NCBI GenBank assembly: GCA_017795025.1
Contig: CP051243.1
Location: forward strand, 3,124,897-3,188,896
Reading direction: 5' to 3'
From: Flavobacteriales bacterium
GTDB taxonomy: Bacteria > Bacteroidota > Bacteroidia > Flavobacteriales > Schleiferiaceae
DNA: 64,000 bases
The stretch's first letter is position 1. Each line of letters begins with the position of its first letter. The position numbers and the translations under genes are program-made. Below, piece by piece: positions 53,706 to 62,392 of the stretch. The notes below the pieces were generated by a model, which was given only the letters and a program-made list of their open reading frames with translations, made no database searches and had not been told where the DNA came from.

Positions 53706-54284
53706 GTGGGAAAATTGTCAGCAGCAGAAAAGAAGAAAGTACAATTGCCCTTGCTATGGATTGGCTTGGGTAGTATTGTAATGACCTTCGCTGGTTTAAC
53801 CAGTGGTTACGTGGTACATCGCTCGGCTAAATTGGCCGATAATTCCTGGTTGCAATTTCCATTACCCATGGAGTTTGCATATGCCACGGCGGTAATTGTA
53901 TTGAGCAGCCTTGTTTTGGTACTGGCCAAGTCTCAAATTCGTCGTTCCAATATCGCATTGGCCGGAAATCTTACTTTACTGGCCTTAATCATGGGCTTGG
54001 CCTTTTTATACCTGCAATGGCAAGGGGCGGTAGCACTAATGGATCAGGGTTATTTTTTTACCGGTGGAAATAGTGCGAGCAGTTGGGTTTACGTAATTGC
54101 AGGACTACACTGGATTCATGTTATTTCGGGTATTTTGGTTTTACTTTACACCTGGTACCGCACCGCAATACTAAAAGTACATACGGCTAAAGAGCATCAA
54201 GGATTTAGAGCCAGTAGCATTTATTGGCATTTCCTCGATGGCCTCTGGCTTTATTTATACTTCTTTTTGTTATTTATTCGCTAA
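53706..54284 (+). CDS. Cytochrome c oxidase subunit III-like protein (short form)
   Basis: A 192-residue protein with five membrane segments (about 17-37, 55-76, 85-105, 125-150 and 170-190) and the COX3-family ending SSIYWHFLDGLWLYLYFFLLF. Short COX3-like proteins are found next to a longer one in many Bacteroidota; both may belong to the same oxidase or have different assembly roles. The start is a GTG at 53706, 3 bases after ctaB. It is followed 20 bases later by the long COX3. Confidence 0.88.
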   Translation: MGKLSAAEKKKVQLPLLWIGLGSIVMTFAGLTSGYVVHRSAKLADNSWLQFPLPMEFAYATAVIVLSSLVLVLAKSQIRRSNIALAGNLTLLALIMGLAFLYLQWQGAVALMDQGYFFTGGNSASSWVYVIAGLHWIHVISGILVLLYTWYRTAILKVHTAKEHQGFRASSIYWHFLDGLWLYLYFFLLFIR

Positions 54285-54304
54285 ACTTGCAAAAATTTTA
54301 ATGC

Positions 54305-55240
54305 ATGGCTAACGGAGCTGCTTTAGAACAGAACACAACCGCCATTTGGGGCGGAGGACGCCAACCCTTCGGCGTTAGCTACGGCAAAATGATGATGTGG
54401 TTTTTCCTATTATCAGATGCCCTAACCTTCTCAGGATTCTTAACTGCAATGGGATTGTATCGATTTAAATTCGAAACAACCTGGCCCGTTGCCGAAAATG
54501 TGTTTACTCACTTTCCATTTCTGCACGGAGAACATCCATTGCTCTTCGTAGCCTTAATGACCTTTATCCTTATTCTTAGTTCCGTTACTATGGTACTGGC
54601 AGTAAACGCCGGTCATAAAATGAATACTAAGGGTGTAGTTCTATGGTTAGGCTTAACCATTGTTGGGGGCTTCACTTTCTTGGGTTCTCAAGCCTGGGAG
54701 TGGTATCACTTCATTAATGGCGATAAAGGAGCCATCATGGCCGAGGACGGTACGGTGATGTACTTTACTCCCGTAGATGGAGAAGGTGAGATCATCAGCG
54801 TTTACGAATTGATTACTGGCCAAGAAAAGCCACACGGTGACCATTCTGAATTTAAAACTGCGGATATGATTGCTGCCTTCGGTCTCAATGATAATATGAC
54901 CTTGCGTATGCCAGGTAAAGGAACCGAAGAGGGCCCGATAACCTTAAGCCGTGAAGACGCCCGTGCGGTGATGAAAAATGCTTCACTTTTACAAGGTGCC
55001 GGGATGCGTGCCAATGAATACGGAAACACCTTATTTGCAAACTTCTTCTTCTTTGTAACCGGATTCCACGGGACCCACGTATTTTCAGGAGTAGTGCTTA
55101 ACGTGATTATCTTCATCAATGTATTGATGGGCACCTATGAGCGTCGGGGGCATTACGAAATGGTAGAGAAAGTAGGTCTGTACTGGCACTTTGTAGACTT
55201 AGTATGGGTATTTGTATTTACCTTCTTCTATTTGGTTTAA
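54305..55240 (+). CDS. Cytochrome c oxidase subunit III (with large soluble insert)
   Basis: Subunit III stabilises the oxidase core. This 311-residue protein has five membrane segments in the COX3 order, with the family motifs SSVTMVLAVNAG, GSQAWEWYHF (Glu132), GFHGTHVFSGV and YWHFVDLVWVFVFTFFYLV. Between two helices (about residues 137-240) lies a soluble insert of roughly 100 residues rich in acidic and glycine residues, not seen in classical 260-residue subunits. It may help docking of partner proteins. It precedes the COX4-like gene by 23 bases. Confidence 0.93.
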   Translation: MANGAALEQNTTAIWGGGRQPFGVSYGKMMMWFFLLSDALTFSGFLTAMGLYRFKFETTWPVAENVFTHFPFLHGEHPLLFVALMTFILILSSVTMVLAVNAGHKMNTKGVVLWLGLTIVGGFTFLGSQAWEWYHFINGDKGAIMAEDGTVMYFTPVDGEGEIISVYELITGQEKPHGDHSEFKTADMIAAFGLNDNMTLRMPGKGTEEGPITLSREDARAVMKNASLLQGAGMRANEYGNTLFANFFFFVTGFHGTHVFSGVVLNVIIFINVLMGTYERRGHYEMVEKVGLYWHFVDLVWVFVFTFFYLV

Positions 55241-55263
55241 TTATAATCTTAGCTTAGTATATC

Positions 55264-55620
55264 ATGGCAAATAATAACGCATATCCAAGCGAGCATCACG
55301 ATAGTCCAGAAGGAACCAAATGGATTTGGAAGGTATTTTGGATTTTATTAATCGTAACTACCGTTGAAGTTGTTTTAGGTATTATCAAACCACCTGCTTT
55401 AACAGATACCCATATTTTGGGAACAACTTTACTAAACGTAATATTTATTGTTCTTACCTTAGGTAAAGCCTACTACATTGTAGCCGAGTTTATGCACTTA
55501 GGGCATGAGCGTAAAAATTTCATTTGGACCATCACCTTACCCATTGTTATTTTGATTCCTTACCTCACTTTTATTCTTCTTACTGAGGGAGGTTACTTGA
55601 ATTCAATGATGAACATGTAA
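55264..55620 (+). CDS. Cytochrome c oxidase subunit IV-like (CtaF/COX4-type)
   Basis: A 118-residue membrane protein with three helices (about 20-40, 52-75 and 88-110) and a histidine-containing N-terminus. It has the prokaryotic COX4/CtaF-type layout: W-K-V-F-W-I-L-L-I-V-T-T-V-E-V at helix 1 and the second helix with LTLGKAYYIVAEFMHLGHE. These small subunits are found at the end of oxidase blocks and stabilise the complex. Its last base coincides with the first base of the SCO gene. Confidence 0.9.
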   Translation: MANNNAYPSEHHDSPEGTKWIWKVFWILLIVTTVEVVLGIIKPPALTDTHILGTTLLNVIFIVLTLGKAYYIVAEFMHLGHERKNFIWTITLPIVILIPYLTFILLTEGGYLNSMMNM

Positions 55621-56375
55621 TGGCAAAAAAGATTTCTACAACGAAGGCAGTACTAATCACCGTATTAGTGCTGCCTTCGGTGCTTTATTTCATCTTTGTT
55701 TACGGTGCAGAAGGCAACTTCTTCCAAACCTTGGACTATGTAGGCCCTAAAACTGTTGTAGACCGTGAAGTGGACGGCGAGCTTATCAAGGACACCCTGC
55801 CTTATCGTATCCCTCCCTTTCAGTTTACCGATCAGGATGGACGGCTGTTTTCCAGTGAACAATTAAAAGGGAAAATATACGTGGCTAATTTTTTCTTTAG
55901 CACCTGCCCAACAATCTGTCCGGCGATGAACTTTAATTTAAAACAAGTGCAAGATCGGTTTAAGGGTTATGAGGACATCAGTTTCGTGTCGTTTACGGTT
56001 GACCCAGAGCACGATTCTGTTGAAGTTCTTAAGGCCTACGAGGAAGAAATTGGCGCCATTAACGGACGTTGGTTCTTTCTAACTGGCGAAAAGGAAGATA
56101 TCTACAATACGGCGGCTAATTTCTTTTTGAGCGCCCAGGAAGATGCCACAGCGCCAGGCGGATTCTTGCATTCCGAAAATTTGGTTCTCGTAGATTGGGA
56201 AGGACGTATTCGCAGCCGTCGTGATGAACAAGGAAACCTTAAAGCGGTTTATTCTGGTACTTCTCCCGTGGAAATAGGAGATTTAAAAGACGACATTAAA
56301 ATTCTTATCGCGGAGTACGAGAAAACGAAGTCGGTAAATGAATACCGAGCTTCCAAAGAAGAAGACAATGGGTGA
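55620..56375 (+). CDS. SCO1/SenC-family copper chaperone of cytochrome oxidase
   Basis: SCO proteins deliver copper to, or reduce, the CuA site of oxidase subunit II. The 251-residue protein has an N-terminal membrane anchor (about 10-28) and a thioredoxin-like domain with the SCO copper motif STCPTIC (Cys96 and Cys100) and the distal His184 in GFLHSENLVLVDW, all three ligands present. A 30-residue segment before the domain contains conserved IPPFQFTDQDG. It partners the CuA subunit encoded at 30302. It overlaps the DUF420 gene by 8 bases. Confidence 0.94.
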   Translation: MAKKISTTKAVLITVLVLPSVLYFIFVYGAEGNFFQTLDYVGPKTVVDREVDGELIKDTLPYRIPPFQFTDQDGRLFSSEQLKGKIYVANFFFSTCPTICPAMNFNLKQVQDRFKGYEDISFVSFTVDPEHDSVEVLKAYEEEIGAINGRWFFLTGEKEDIYNTAANFFLSAQEDATAPGGFLHSENLVLVDWEGRIRSRRDEQGNLKAVYSGTSPVEIGDLKDDIKILIAEYEKTKSVNEYRASKEEDNG

Positions 56376-56928
56376 AATACGTGAATTAAAAACCGCTAAT
56401 CCCAAAGCGGATCGGGTAGCCATCCCGATTATTGTGGTTCTCTCGGTTCTGGTGCCAGTTGCGGTCGCTCTGTTAATTCTGTTTCCTGATACTTTCCGAT
56501 TGGAGATGGGTATTGACCGCGGAACCTTACCCGCTTTCCACGCTATCTTAAATGGGACCACCGCTTTATTGTTGCTAAGTGGCCTTTACTTTATCATGCA
56601 AAAGAATATTGCAGCCCATCGATTTGTGATGATGGCGGCCTTCGGTTTATCCGCAGTTTTTCTAGTTTCCTATGTGATTAGTAAACTTAATGCCGAGCCT
56701 ATTCCTTATGGTGGGGAAGGCTTTATACGTGGGCTGTATTTCTTTATCCTTATTTCACATATTTTATTGAGCATCCCGGTTTTACCCTTGGCTATGCTGG
56801 CGATATACCGTGGCTTAACCCAAGAGTACGCTAAGCATCGCAAATTGGTGCGATATACATTTCCTATCTGGCTATATGTAGCAGTTACCGGCGTGCTTGT
56901 ATATTTGTTTATGCAACCTTATTACTAG
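56368..56928 (+). CDS. DUF420 membrane protein (CtaM-like oxidase assembly factor)
   Basis: A 186-residue, five-helix membrane protein from the ATG at 56368, an 8-base overlap with SCO; an in-frame ATG at 56338 would add ten polar residues. It matches DUF420: PAFHAILNG, AHRFVMMAAFG, ISHILLSIPVLPL and AKHRKLVRYTFPIWLYVAVTGV, with four well-placed histidines at the helix ends. In Staphylococcus the DUF420 protein CtaM is required for haem A-containing oxidase, which fits this setting between SCO and COX genes. The haem A synthase CtaA is not in the window. Confidence 0.88.
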   Translation: MGEIRELKTANPKADRVAIPIIVVLSVLVPVAVALLILFPDTFRLEMGIDRGTLPAFHAILNGTTALLLLSGLYFIMQKNIAAHRFVMMAAFGLSAVFLVSYVISKLNAEPIPYGGEGFIRGLYFFILISHILLSIPVLPLAMLAIYRGLTQEYAKHRKLVRYTFPIWLYVAVTGVLVYLFMQPYY

Positions 56929-56930
56929 AA

Positions 56931-57176
56931 ATGCCCAAGTTCAAAACACTATTAGCGCTCCTCATTTTAGTAGCCATTAGCCTCTCGGCAGATGCGCAAT
57001 GCGCGATGTGTAAGGCCGTTGCTGAATCTGGCACAAAAACGGGTAGTACCGAGGCCACAGGCCTAAATGTGGGTATCCTGTATCTTATGGTATTCCCTTA
57101 TTTGATTATGGCAGGTGTGGGCTACGCTATATATCGACATAAAAAAACAAGTAAGAGGGCCGAAACTCCGCAATAA
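56931..57176 (+). CDS. Small signal-peptide membrane protein with CxxC, unknown function
   Basis: An 81-residue protein beginning with a signal peptide (about 1-22, ADA/Q). The mature N-terminus is QCAMCKAVAESG, a CxxC pair (Cys24, Cys27) at the very start, followed by a short linker and one membrane segment (about 48-67) and a basic tail. It follows the DUF420 gene after 2 bases, in the same block as haem O synthase, COX3, COX4 and SCO. The exposed CxxC in front of a single helix suggests metal or thiol chemistry for oxidase assembly. That is inference; I do not know a family name. Confidence 0.78.
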   Translation: MPKFKTLLALLILVAISLSADAQCAMCKAVAESGTKTGSTEATGLNVGILYLMVFPYLIMAGVGYAIYRHKKTSKRAETPQ

Positions 57177-57189
57177 GGGGACGAAATTC

Positions 57190-57197
57190 TATCTTTG
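57190..57197 (+). promoter_or_regulatory. Putative -7 promoter element of the tolC-like gene
   Basis: TATCTTTG matches the -7 consensus exactly, 31 bases before the ATG at 57229. No -33 TTG at 19-20 bases. Confidence 0.4.
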
Positions 57198-57228
57198 TAG
57201 GGCTACTTGAACGGGTAAAGTCCCTGCT

Positions 57229-58659
57229 ATGTTAAAAAAAATTGCAAGCCTTTTCTTCTGCCTTTTCCTTTTTACTGAGTTAAATGCGCAGTCTCCATTA
57301 CCTGAGGTTTGGTCCCTTACCGACTGTGTAGATTATGCCTTAGCGCAAAACCTTTCGGTTGAACAAGCTCGTTTAAGAAGTAAGATTGCCGATAATAATC
57401 TGCAAACAGCACGCTTAGACTACCTCCCCGATCTCCGACTAGGAAATAACCTATTCTGGAACTTTGGTTTGAATATCGACCCGGTAACTAACCAGATTTC
57501 ACGTCAGAGTCGCCAAACAGCCAACTTCCAACTATCGTCCAACTGGATACTTTACAATGGTGGGGCTAAATACAATACCATAGCTCAGCGTAACCATGAC
57601 CTTAAGGCGGCGCAATACGATTATGAAGCAGCCCGCAATGATATTAGCCTACTGGTAGCCTCGAGTTATTTGCAAATCTTGCTCAACAAAGAAATTGCCG
57701 CAGTGGCGAGGGAACAAGTACGCATTTCTGGATTACAGGTGGAGCGTACCCGCAAGTTGGTAAAGGCAGGCACCTTACCCGAAGGAGAGCTTTTGCAATT
57801 GGAAGCCCAGTTAGCTCGGGACGAACAAAACTTAATCAGCACCGAAAACGCAGTGATTATTGCCCGTCTGCAATTGGCTAATATTTTACAATTAGAAGAC
57901 CCTGACAGTTTTGAAATTGGGACCCCCGATTTGGGATTACCGAATGCCGAGGTTTTAGATCGCCCAGCTGCTAATGTATTTGAGGTGGCTGTTGATAAGC
58001 AACCCGCTATACGAGCTGCTGAAATGCGGGTGCTTTCCGGAGAAGAGGGAATTGATTTAGCTTACAGTGGTTACCTACCTACCTTAAGTTTAATAGGGCA
58101 AGTGGGAACCAACTATTCCGATCAAATTCCTAATGTAACGGGCAGTAATCCCACGGTTATTCCATTCGGTTACGTTGGGAGCACCGGAGAGCCCGTATTC
58201 GTTCAGCAAGAAGTTCCGGTTATCGATGGCATAAAGCCTTTTAATAATCAGGTTTCCGATAACCTGAACCAATTAGTTGGATTAAGCCTACAAGTACCAA
58301 TCTTTAGTCGTCGGGCGGTAGCCTACAACCTTCAAAATGCAAAGATTAACGCTAATATCAATAAGCTTAATTTGGAGCAGGCCAAGAATGATCTTCGGCA
58401 AACCATTTATCAGGCGCACGCCGATGCTAAAGCGGCAAAACTACAGTTTGAGGCGGCTAGTAAATCGGTAACCGCGAGTCAGAAGGCTTTCGATTATGCC
58501 CGCCAACGTTTTGAAGTAGGGGCGCTTAATCAAGTGGATTTTGAGACGGCTAAAAACAACTTGGCAGCAGCCCAGTCCCAATATGCACAAGCGAAGTTTG
58601 ATTTTATCTTCCGAATAAAAGTTTTGGAGTTCTACCTAACCAATAATGTCAACCTCTAA
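57229..58659 (+). CDS. TolC-family outer-membrane efflux protein
   Basis: TolC-family proteins form the outer-membrane and periplasmic exit duct of tripartite efflux pumps. This 476-residue protein has a signal peptide (about 1-20) and the repeated helical pairs of the family: LTDCVDYALAQNLSVEQARL at the start of the first repeat, ARNDISLLVASSYLQILLNKE, then LVKAGTLPEGELLQLEAQLARDEQNL, and in the second repeat FEVGALNQVDFETAKNNLAAAQSQY. It is followed after 3 bases by the membrane-fusion adaptor gene. The inner-membrane pump is not beside them. Confidence 0.93.
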   Translation: MLKKIASLFFCLFLFTELNAQSPLPEVWSLTDCVDYALAQNLSVEQARLRSKIADNNLQTARLDYLPDLRLGNNLFWNFGLNIDPVTNQISRQSRQTANFQLSSNWILYNGGAKYNTIAQRNHDLKAAQYDYEAARNDISLLVASSYLQILLNKEIAAVAREQVRISGLQVERTRKLVKAGTLPEGELLQLEAQLARDEQNLISTENAVIIARLQLANILQLEDPDSFEIGTPDLGLPNAEVLDRPAANVFEVAVDKQPAIRAAEMRVLSGEEGIDLAYSGYLPTLSLIGQVGTNYSDQIPNVTGSNPTVIPFGYVGSTGEPVFVQQEVPVIDGIKPFNNQVSDNLNQLVGLSLQVPIFSRRAVAYNLQNAKINANINKLNLEQAKNDLRQTIYQAHADAKAAKLQFEAASKSVTASQKAFDYARQRFEVGALNQVDFETAKNNLAAAQSQYAQAKFDFIFRIKVLEFYLTNNVNL

Positions 58660-58662
58660 GCC

Positions 58663-59940
58663 ATGAATAAAACATTAAAGATTGTCATTGCCCTAGTTGT
58701 GGTCCTAGTAATTATCCTGGTGGCCGCCAAAAAAATGGGCTGGATTGGCTCCGAAGAAGGACTGGAAGTGGAACTAGGAGTGGTGGAAGAACAGTCAATC
58801 ACCGAAACGGTTGTGGCCAGTGGAAAAATTCAACCCGAGGTAGAGGTGAAAATTTCAGCGGAAGTGTCCGGAGAAATCATTGAGCTGCCTTTTCAGGAAG
58901 GGGCTAAAGTGAAAAAGGGGGAGTTACTGGTTAAGATAAATCCCGATTTATTTATTGCTGCCGTAAATCGCTCCCGCGCTTCGGTAAACACGGCCAAGGC
59001 TTCTTTAGCCACCGCAAAGGCACAGTTTATAGAGGCTGAAAAGAACTTCAACCGAAATAAAAACTTGCACCGCGATGGAGTTATTAGCGATGCCGATTTT
59101 GACGCCATTAAAAGAGCCTACGACGTATCCAAACTCGGTGTAGAAAGTGCCCAGTATCAATTACAAAGTGCCGAAGCCACCTTGCAGGAAGCAAAGGATA
59201 ATTTAGCGCGGACTACTATTTACGCTCCTATGGATGGCACCATCAGTATGCTAAACTCCGAGGTAGGGGAGCGCGTGGTTGGAACTATTCAAATGACGGG
59301 TACCGAGATTCTCCGAGTGGCCAATTTGGATTTAATGGAGGTTTTAGTGGAGGTAAATGAAAATGATATTATCCAAGTAAAACATGGGGATACGGCCCTT
59401 ATCGAGGTGGATGCTTATCTAAACGAGGAGTTTAAAGGCGTGGTAACGGAAATTGCCAACTCCGCAAAATTGGCGGGGACCACCATCGACCAGGTGACCA
59501 ACTTCGAAGTGAAGGTGCGTATCTTAAAATCTTCTTATGAGCACTTGCAGGGAGAATCGGGATTAAGTCCCTTTCGTCCCGGTATGACTGCCTCCCTTGA
59601 AATTTTAACGGATCGTCAGGATGGCGTACTTTCCGTTCCTATCCAAGCAGTAACAACCCGCGCAGATACGAGTTCTAAGCCTGGTTTTAGCAGCGATAAG
59701 TCTGTTGATTCGGAGGATGACCTCTTTGAAGTGATATTTGTAAATAAGGAGGGGAAAGCCGAACTACGGGTTGTTAAAACGGGCATTCAGAATGATGAAA
59801 ACATTGTCATTACCTCGGGAGTAGAAGAGGGAGAAGAAGTTGTGATTGGTCCTTACTCCGCTGTTTCTAAGATCCTTCGCTCGGGCAGTGTGATTCGCGA
59901 GAAAAAGACGGAAGAGGAAGCTAAAGAAGAAGAGGAATAA
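58663..59940 (+). CDS. Efflux periplasmic adaptor (MacA/HlyD type)
   Basis: A 425-residue membrane-fusion protein that bridges an inner-membrane pump and TolC. It has an N-terminal membrane anchor (about 5-25), a lipoyl-like half motif (SGEIIELPFQEGAKVKKGELL, about 65-87), a long alpha-hairpin (about 100-180, with LHRDGVISDADFDAIK), the second lipoyl half (YAPMDGTISMLN), a beta-barrel domain and a membrane-proximal part ending in an acidic Glu-rich tail. The MacA-like form suggests an ABC-type partner. It is followed by tsaB after 4 bases. Confidence 0.92.
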   Translation: MNKTLKIVIALVVVLVIILVAAKKMGWIGSEEGLEVELGVVEEQSITETVVASGKIQPEVEVKISAEVSGEIIELPFQEGAKVKKGELLVKINPDLFIAAVNRSRASVNTAKASLATAKAQFIEAEKNFNRNKNLHRDGVISDADFDAIKRAYDVSKLGVESAQYQLQSAEATLQEAKDNLARTTIYAPMDGTISMLNSEVGERVVGTIQMTGTEILRVANLDLMEVLVEVNENDIIQVKHGDTALIEVDAYLNEEFKGVVTEIANSAKLAGTTIDQVTNFEVKVRILKSSYEHLQGESGLSPFRPGMTASLEILTDRQDGVLSVPIQAVTTRADTSSKPGFSSDKSVDSEDDLFEVIFVNKEGKAELRVVKTGIQNDENIVITSGVEEGEEVVIGPYSAVSKILRSGSVIREKKTEEEAKEEEE

Positions 59941-59944
59941 GCCC

Positions 59945-60622
59945 TTGATACTCGCCTTAGAAACGTCTACCAAGAACTGTTCAGTTGCCCTAATCGAAGG
60001 GGAAGAAATTTCGGTTTTAAAGGAAGCCCAGTCTGATCAGTACATTCACTCTGAAAAACTACACCTCTTTATTGAAGAGGCCCTCGCCGAGGCGCAAGTA
60101 AAACCGAAGGATTTACGGGCCATAGCCGTGGGCGCTGGTCCAGGCTCCTATACCGGTTTAAGAATTGGGGTAGCTTCCGCCAAGGCACTGGCTTACAGTT
60201 TGGGCATTCCCCTACTATCCGCCAAGGGAAGCGAACTTCTATTAGAAGGCTTGCTCATGCAAATGGACTTGCCATCCGAGGCCTTAGTGCATCCCATGAT
60301 TGACGCGCGACGCATGGAGGTATATACCGCTACATTTGATCTTGGAACTGGTCTATGGACCGACTTAAAAGCCGAGATACTTAGCGAAGAGGCCTATCAA
60401 AGCCAACGTCCCCATTACTTTATTGGTGATGGCGCGGTAAAAGCCAAGCAAGTTTATCAGTCCCAACAACATAACTTTCCTGATCTTATCTATCCTTCCG
60501 CAGGTCATTTTAAGCATCTGGCCGCAAGGCTCATGCGTGAGAAACGATTTGAGGATGTAGCCTATTTCGAACCTTTCTATTTGAAGGAGTTTGTAGCCCA
60601 TCGACCAAAAAGCTTATTTTAG
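59945..60622 (+). CDS. tsaB: tRNA threonylcarbamoyladenosine biosynthesis protein TsaB
   Basis: TsaB is the scaffold for TsaD in the synthesis of t6A at position 37 of ANN-decoding tRNAs. The 225-residue protein has the ASKHA-fold N-terminus LALETSTKNCSVALIEG and the GAGPGSYTGLRIGVASAKAL motif, and the remainder of the shorter C-terminal domain. Start is a TTG at 59945, 4 bases after the adaptor gene. TsaC, TsaD and TsaE are not in the window. Confidence 0.96.
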   Translation: MILALETSTKNCSVALIEGEEISVLKEAQSDQYIHSEKLHLFIEEALAEAQVKPKDLRAIAVGAGPGSYTGLRIGVASAKALAYSLGIPLLSAKGSELLLEGLLMQMDLPSEALVHPMIDARRMEVYTATFDLGTGLWTDLKAEILSEEAYQSQRPHYFIGDGAVKAKQVYQSQQHNFPDLIYPSAGHFKHLAARLMREKRFEDVAYFEPFYLKEFVAHRPKSLF

Positions 60623-60627
60623 GATTG

Positions 60628-62391
60628 ATGTTTAGTGATCTTCAGTTCAATATTTTTTCGCTTAGCCTAATCACCTCTGGTGGCTTTGGATTTCTATTGT
60701 CTGGCTGGATTATGGCCAAGCGCAGAATGATCCTGAACTGGTTTAGCATTATGCTTTTAGCCGCCTCTTGGTGGGCCGTTGCCTACGGCTTTGAACTGTC
60801 GAGTACAAAGCTAGAGCAAATGCTAATGTGGATTAAAGTGGAGTACTTAGGCATCGCCACCTTGCCTTCCCTCTGGCTTATTTTTGCCTACAGTTTTATT
60901 GACCGAGACCACCGTTTAAACCGGCTCCTATTTGTTAGCCTATTTATTTATTCGGCATTGACCTACCTCATGATGCTCACCAATGAGGGGCATCAGCTTT
61001 TTTATCAGGCGGTAGCTGTAGATCGCAGTGGTCCCTTTCCCTTATTAGACATCACCCCTGGTCCCTGGTATCATTTGCATACCGCCGTGTTTTATGGATT
61101 GGTAGTCGCAGGTTACTGGGCGCTTATCGCTCATTTTCGCCACGCTAAACCCGTATTTAAAAAGCAAAATCGCCTGCTTATTCTCAGCACCCTCGTTCCC
61201 CTTTTGGTGAATTTTGCATATATCTTTTTAGATGTTCGTCCTTTTGGGCATTTGGATTTAACGCCCTATGCCTTTTTGCTTACGACCTTCATTATCGCCA
61301 TTGGTTTGATGCGCTTTGGCCTGTTCGACGTTACCCCGATGGCACGAAACAAGGTAATTCAGGATTTACCCGATGGATTTTTGGTTCTGGATGTTTTAGG
61401 TCGAACAATCGACTACAATCCAGCGCTGGAGGAATTGGTTAATCTAGATCAGGATTTGTTTGGCCTCAGTATTCACGAACTGTTTCCAAAATCTGACTTT
61501 GAGCCCTCAATACCTGAATTTGGCGAGGAAGGCCTAAAAGATTTTATCATCGAACGGAATGATGGTCAAGTCTTAGAAATAAGAGCGAGCGCTCTCTTTG
61601 AGAAATCGGGAATCTTTAATGGTTCTTCGGTGCTTATTAAGGACGTAAGTAAACAGGTAGAAAATCGTCGCAGCCTAGAGGAGAAAACGGAAGAGCTATC
61701 GAAGCTAAATACGCTTAAGGATCGCATTTTTTCAGTAATTGCCCACGACCTGAGAGGTCCACTCCTAAACCTACAGGAGGTTTTAAACCTTGTTAGTTCG
61801 GGCGTCATTTCTGAAAAGGAACGTGATGAAATTTTAAAGGTGCTAAACGACAGTGTGGGGCAAAATGTGCACCTCATGCAAAACTTACTTGACTGGGCTA
61901 TTAGTCAGCAGAAAGGAGAAAGATTAGAACTGCAACTCTTTAAGCTTGGCGATTTAATTGAAGAGGCCATTCAACCGCTTAAACCCTTCTACCAAAAGAA
62001 GGAACAAACTATTGAAATGGAGGTATTAGCCGAAACTAAGGTTTATGCCGACCGCGATCGAATTAGCATTGTCGTACGAAACCTCATTAGCAATGCCATT
62101 AAATTTACGCCCTTTCAAGGGAAAATTCGCATTTGGTGCGAGCCTGATGGGGAGCAAATTCGCTGTAATATTCGCGATAATGGCGTAGGAATGACCGAAA
62201 AGCAATTGCTCAAACTTTCCCAAGAACAGGAGTTAGAAAGCACCAATGGCACCTCACAAGAAAAGGGTACAGGCTTAGGTCTAATGTTATGCCGGGATTT
62301 CCTTCACCAACATGGCAGTGAGCTACAGGTAAGTAGTGAGCTGGGCTTTGGCAGCACCTTCAGCTTTACCTTACCTGCCTTAGGAACATAG
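60628..62391 (+). CDS. Sensor histidine kinase with N-terminal 7TM and PAS domains
   Basis: A 587-residue kinase starting at the ATG at 60628 (a TTG three bases earlier is possible). Seven membrane segments (about 5-225) form a 7TM sensor of the His_kinase_N type; a PAS domain follows (about 245-330), then the HisKA domain with the phospho-acceptor His373 in FSVIAHDLRGP, and the ATPase domain with N-box RNLISNAIKFTP, DNGVGM and GTGLGLMLC. No response-regulator gene is near; the window's only one is at 15207. It could act on another regulator, so this pairing is a guess. Its stop lies 1 base from the convergent glycosyltransferase. Confidence 0.94.
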   Translation: MFSDLQFNIFSLSLITSGGFGFLLSGWIMAKRRMILNWFSIMLLAASWWAVAYGFELSSTKLEQMLMWIKVEYLGIATLPSLWLIFAYSFIDRDHRLNRLLFVSLFIYSALTYLMMLTNEGHQLFYQAVAVDRSGPFPLLDITPGPWYHLHTAVFYGLVVAGYWALIAHFRHAKPVFKKQNRLLILSTLVPLLVNFAYIFLDVRPFGHLDLTPYAFLLTTFIIAIGLMRFGLFDVTPMARNKVIQDLPDGFLVLDVLGRTIDYNPALEELVNLDQDLFGLSIHELFPKSDFEPSIPEFGEEGLKDFIIERNDGQVLEIRASALFEKSGIFNGSSVLIKDVSKQVENRRSLEEKTEELSKLNTLKDRIFSVIAHDLRGPLLNLQEVLNLVSSGVISEKERDEILKVLNDSVGQNVHLMQNLLDWAISQQKGERLELQLFKLGDLIEEAIQPLKPFYQKKEQTIEMEVLAETKVYADRDRISIVVRNLISNAIKFTPFQGKIRIWCEPDGEQIRCNIRDNGVGMTEKQLLKLSQEQELESTNGTSQEKGTGLGLMLCRDFLHQHGSELQVSSELGFGSTFSFTLPALGT

Positions 62392-62392
62392 T

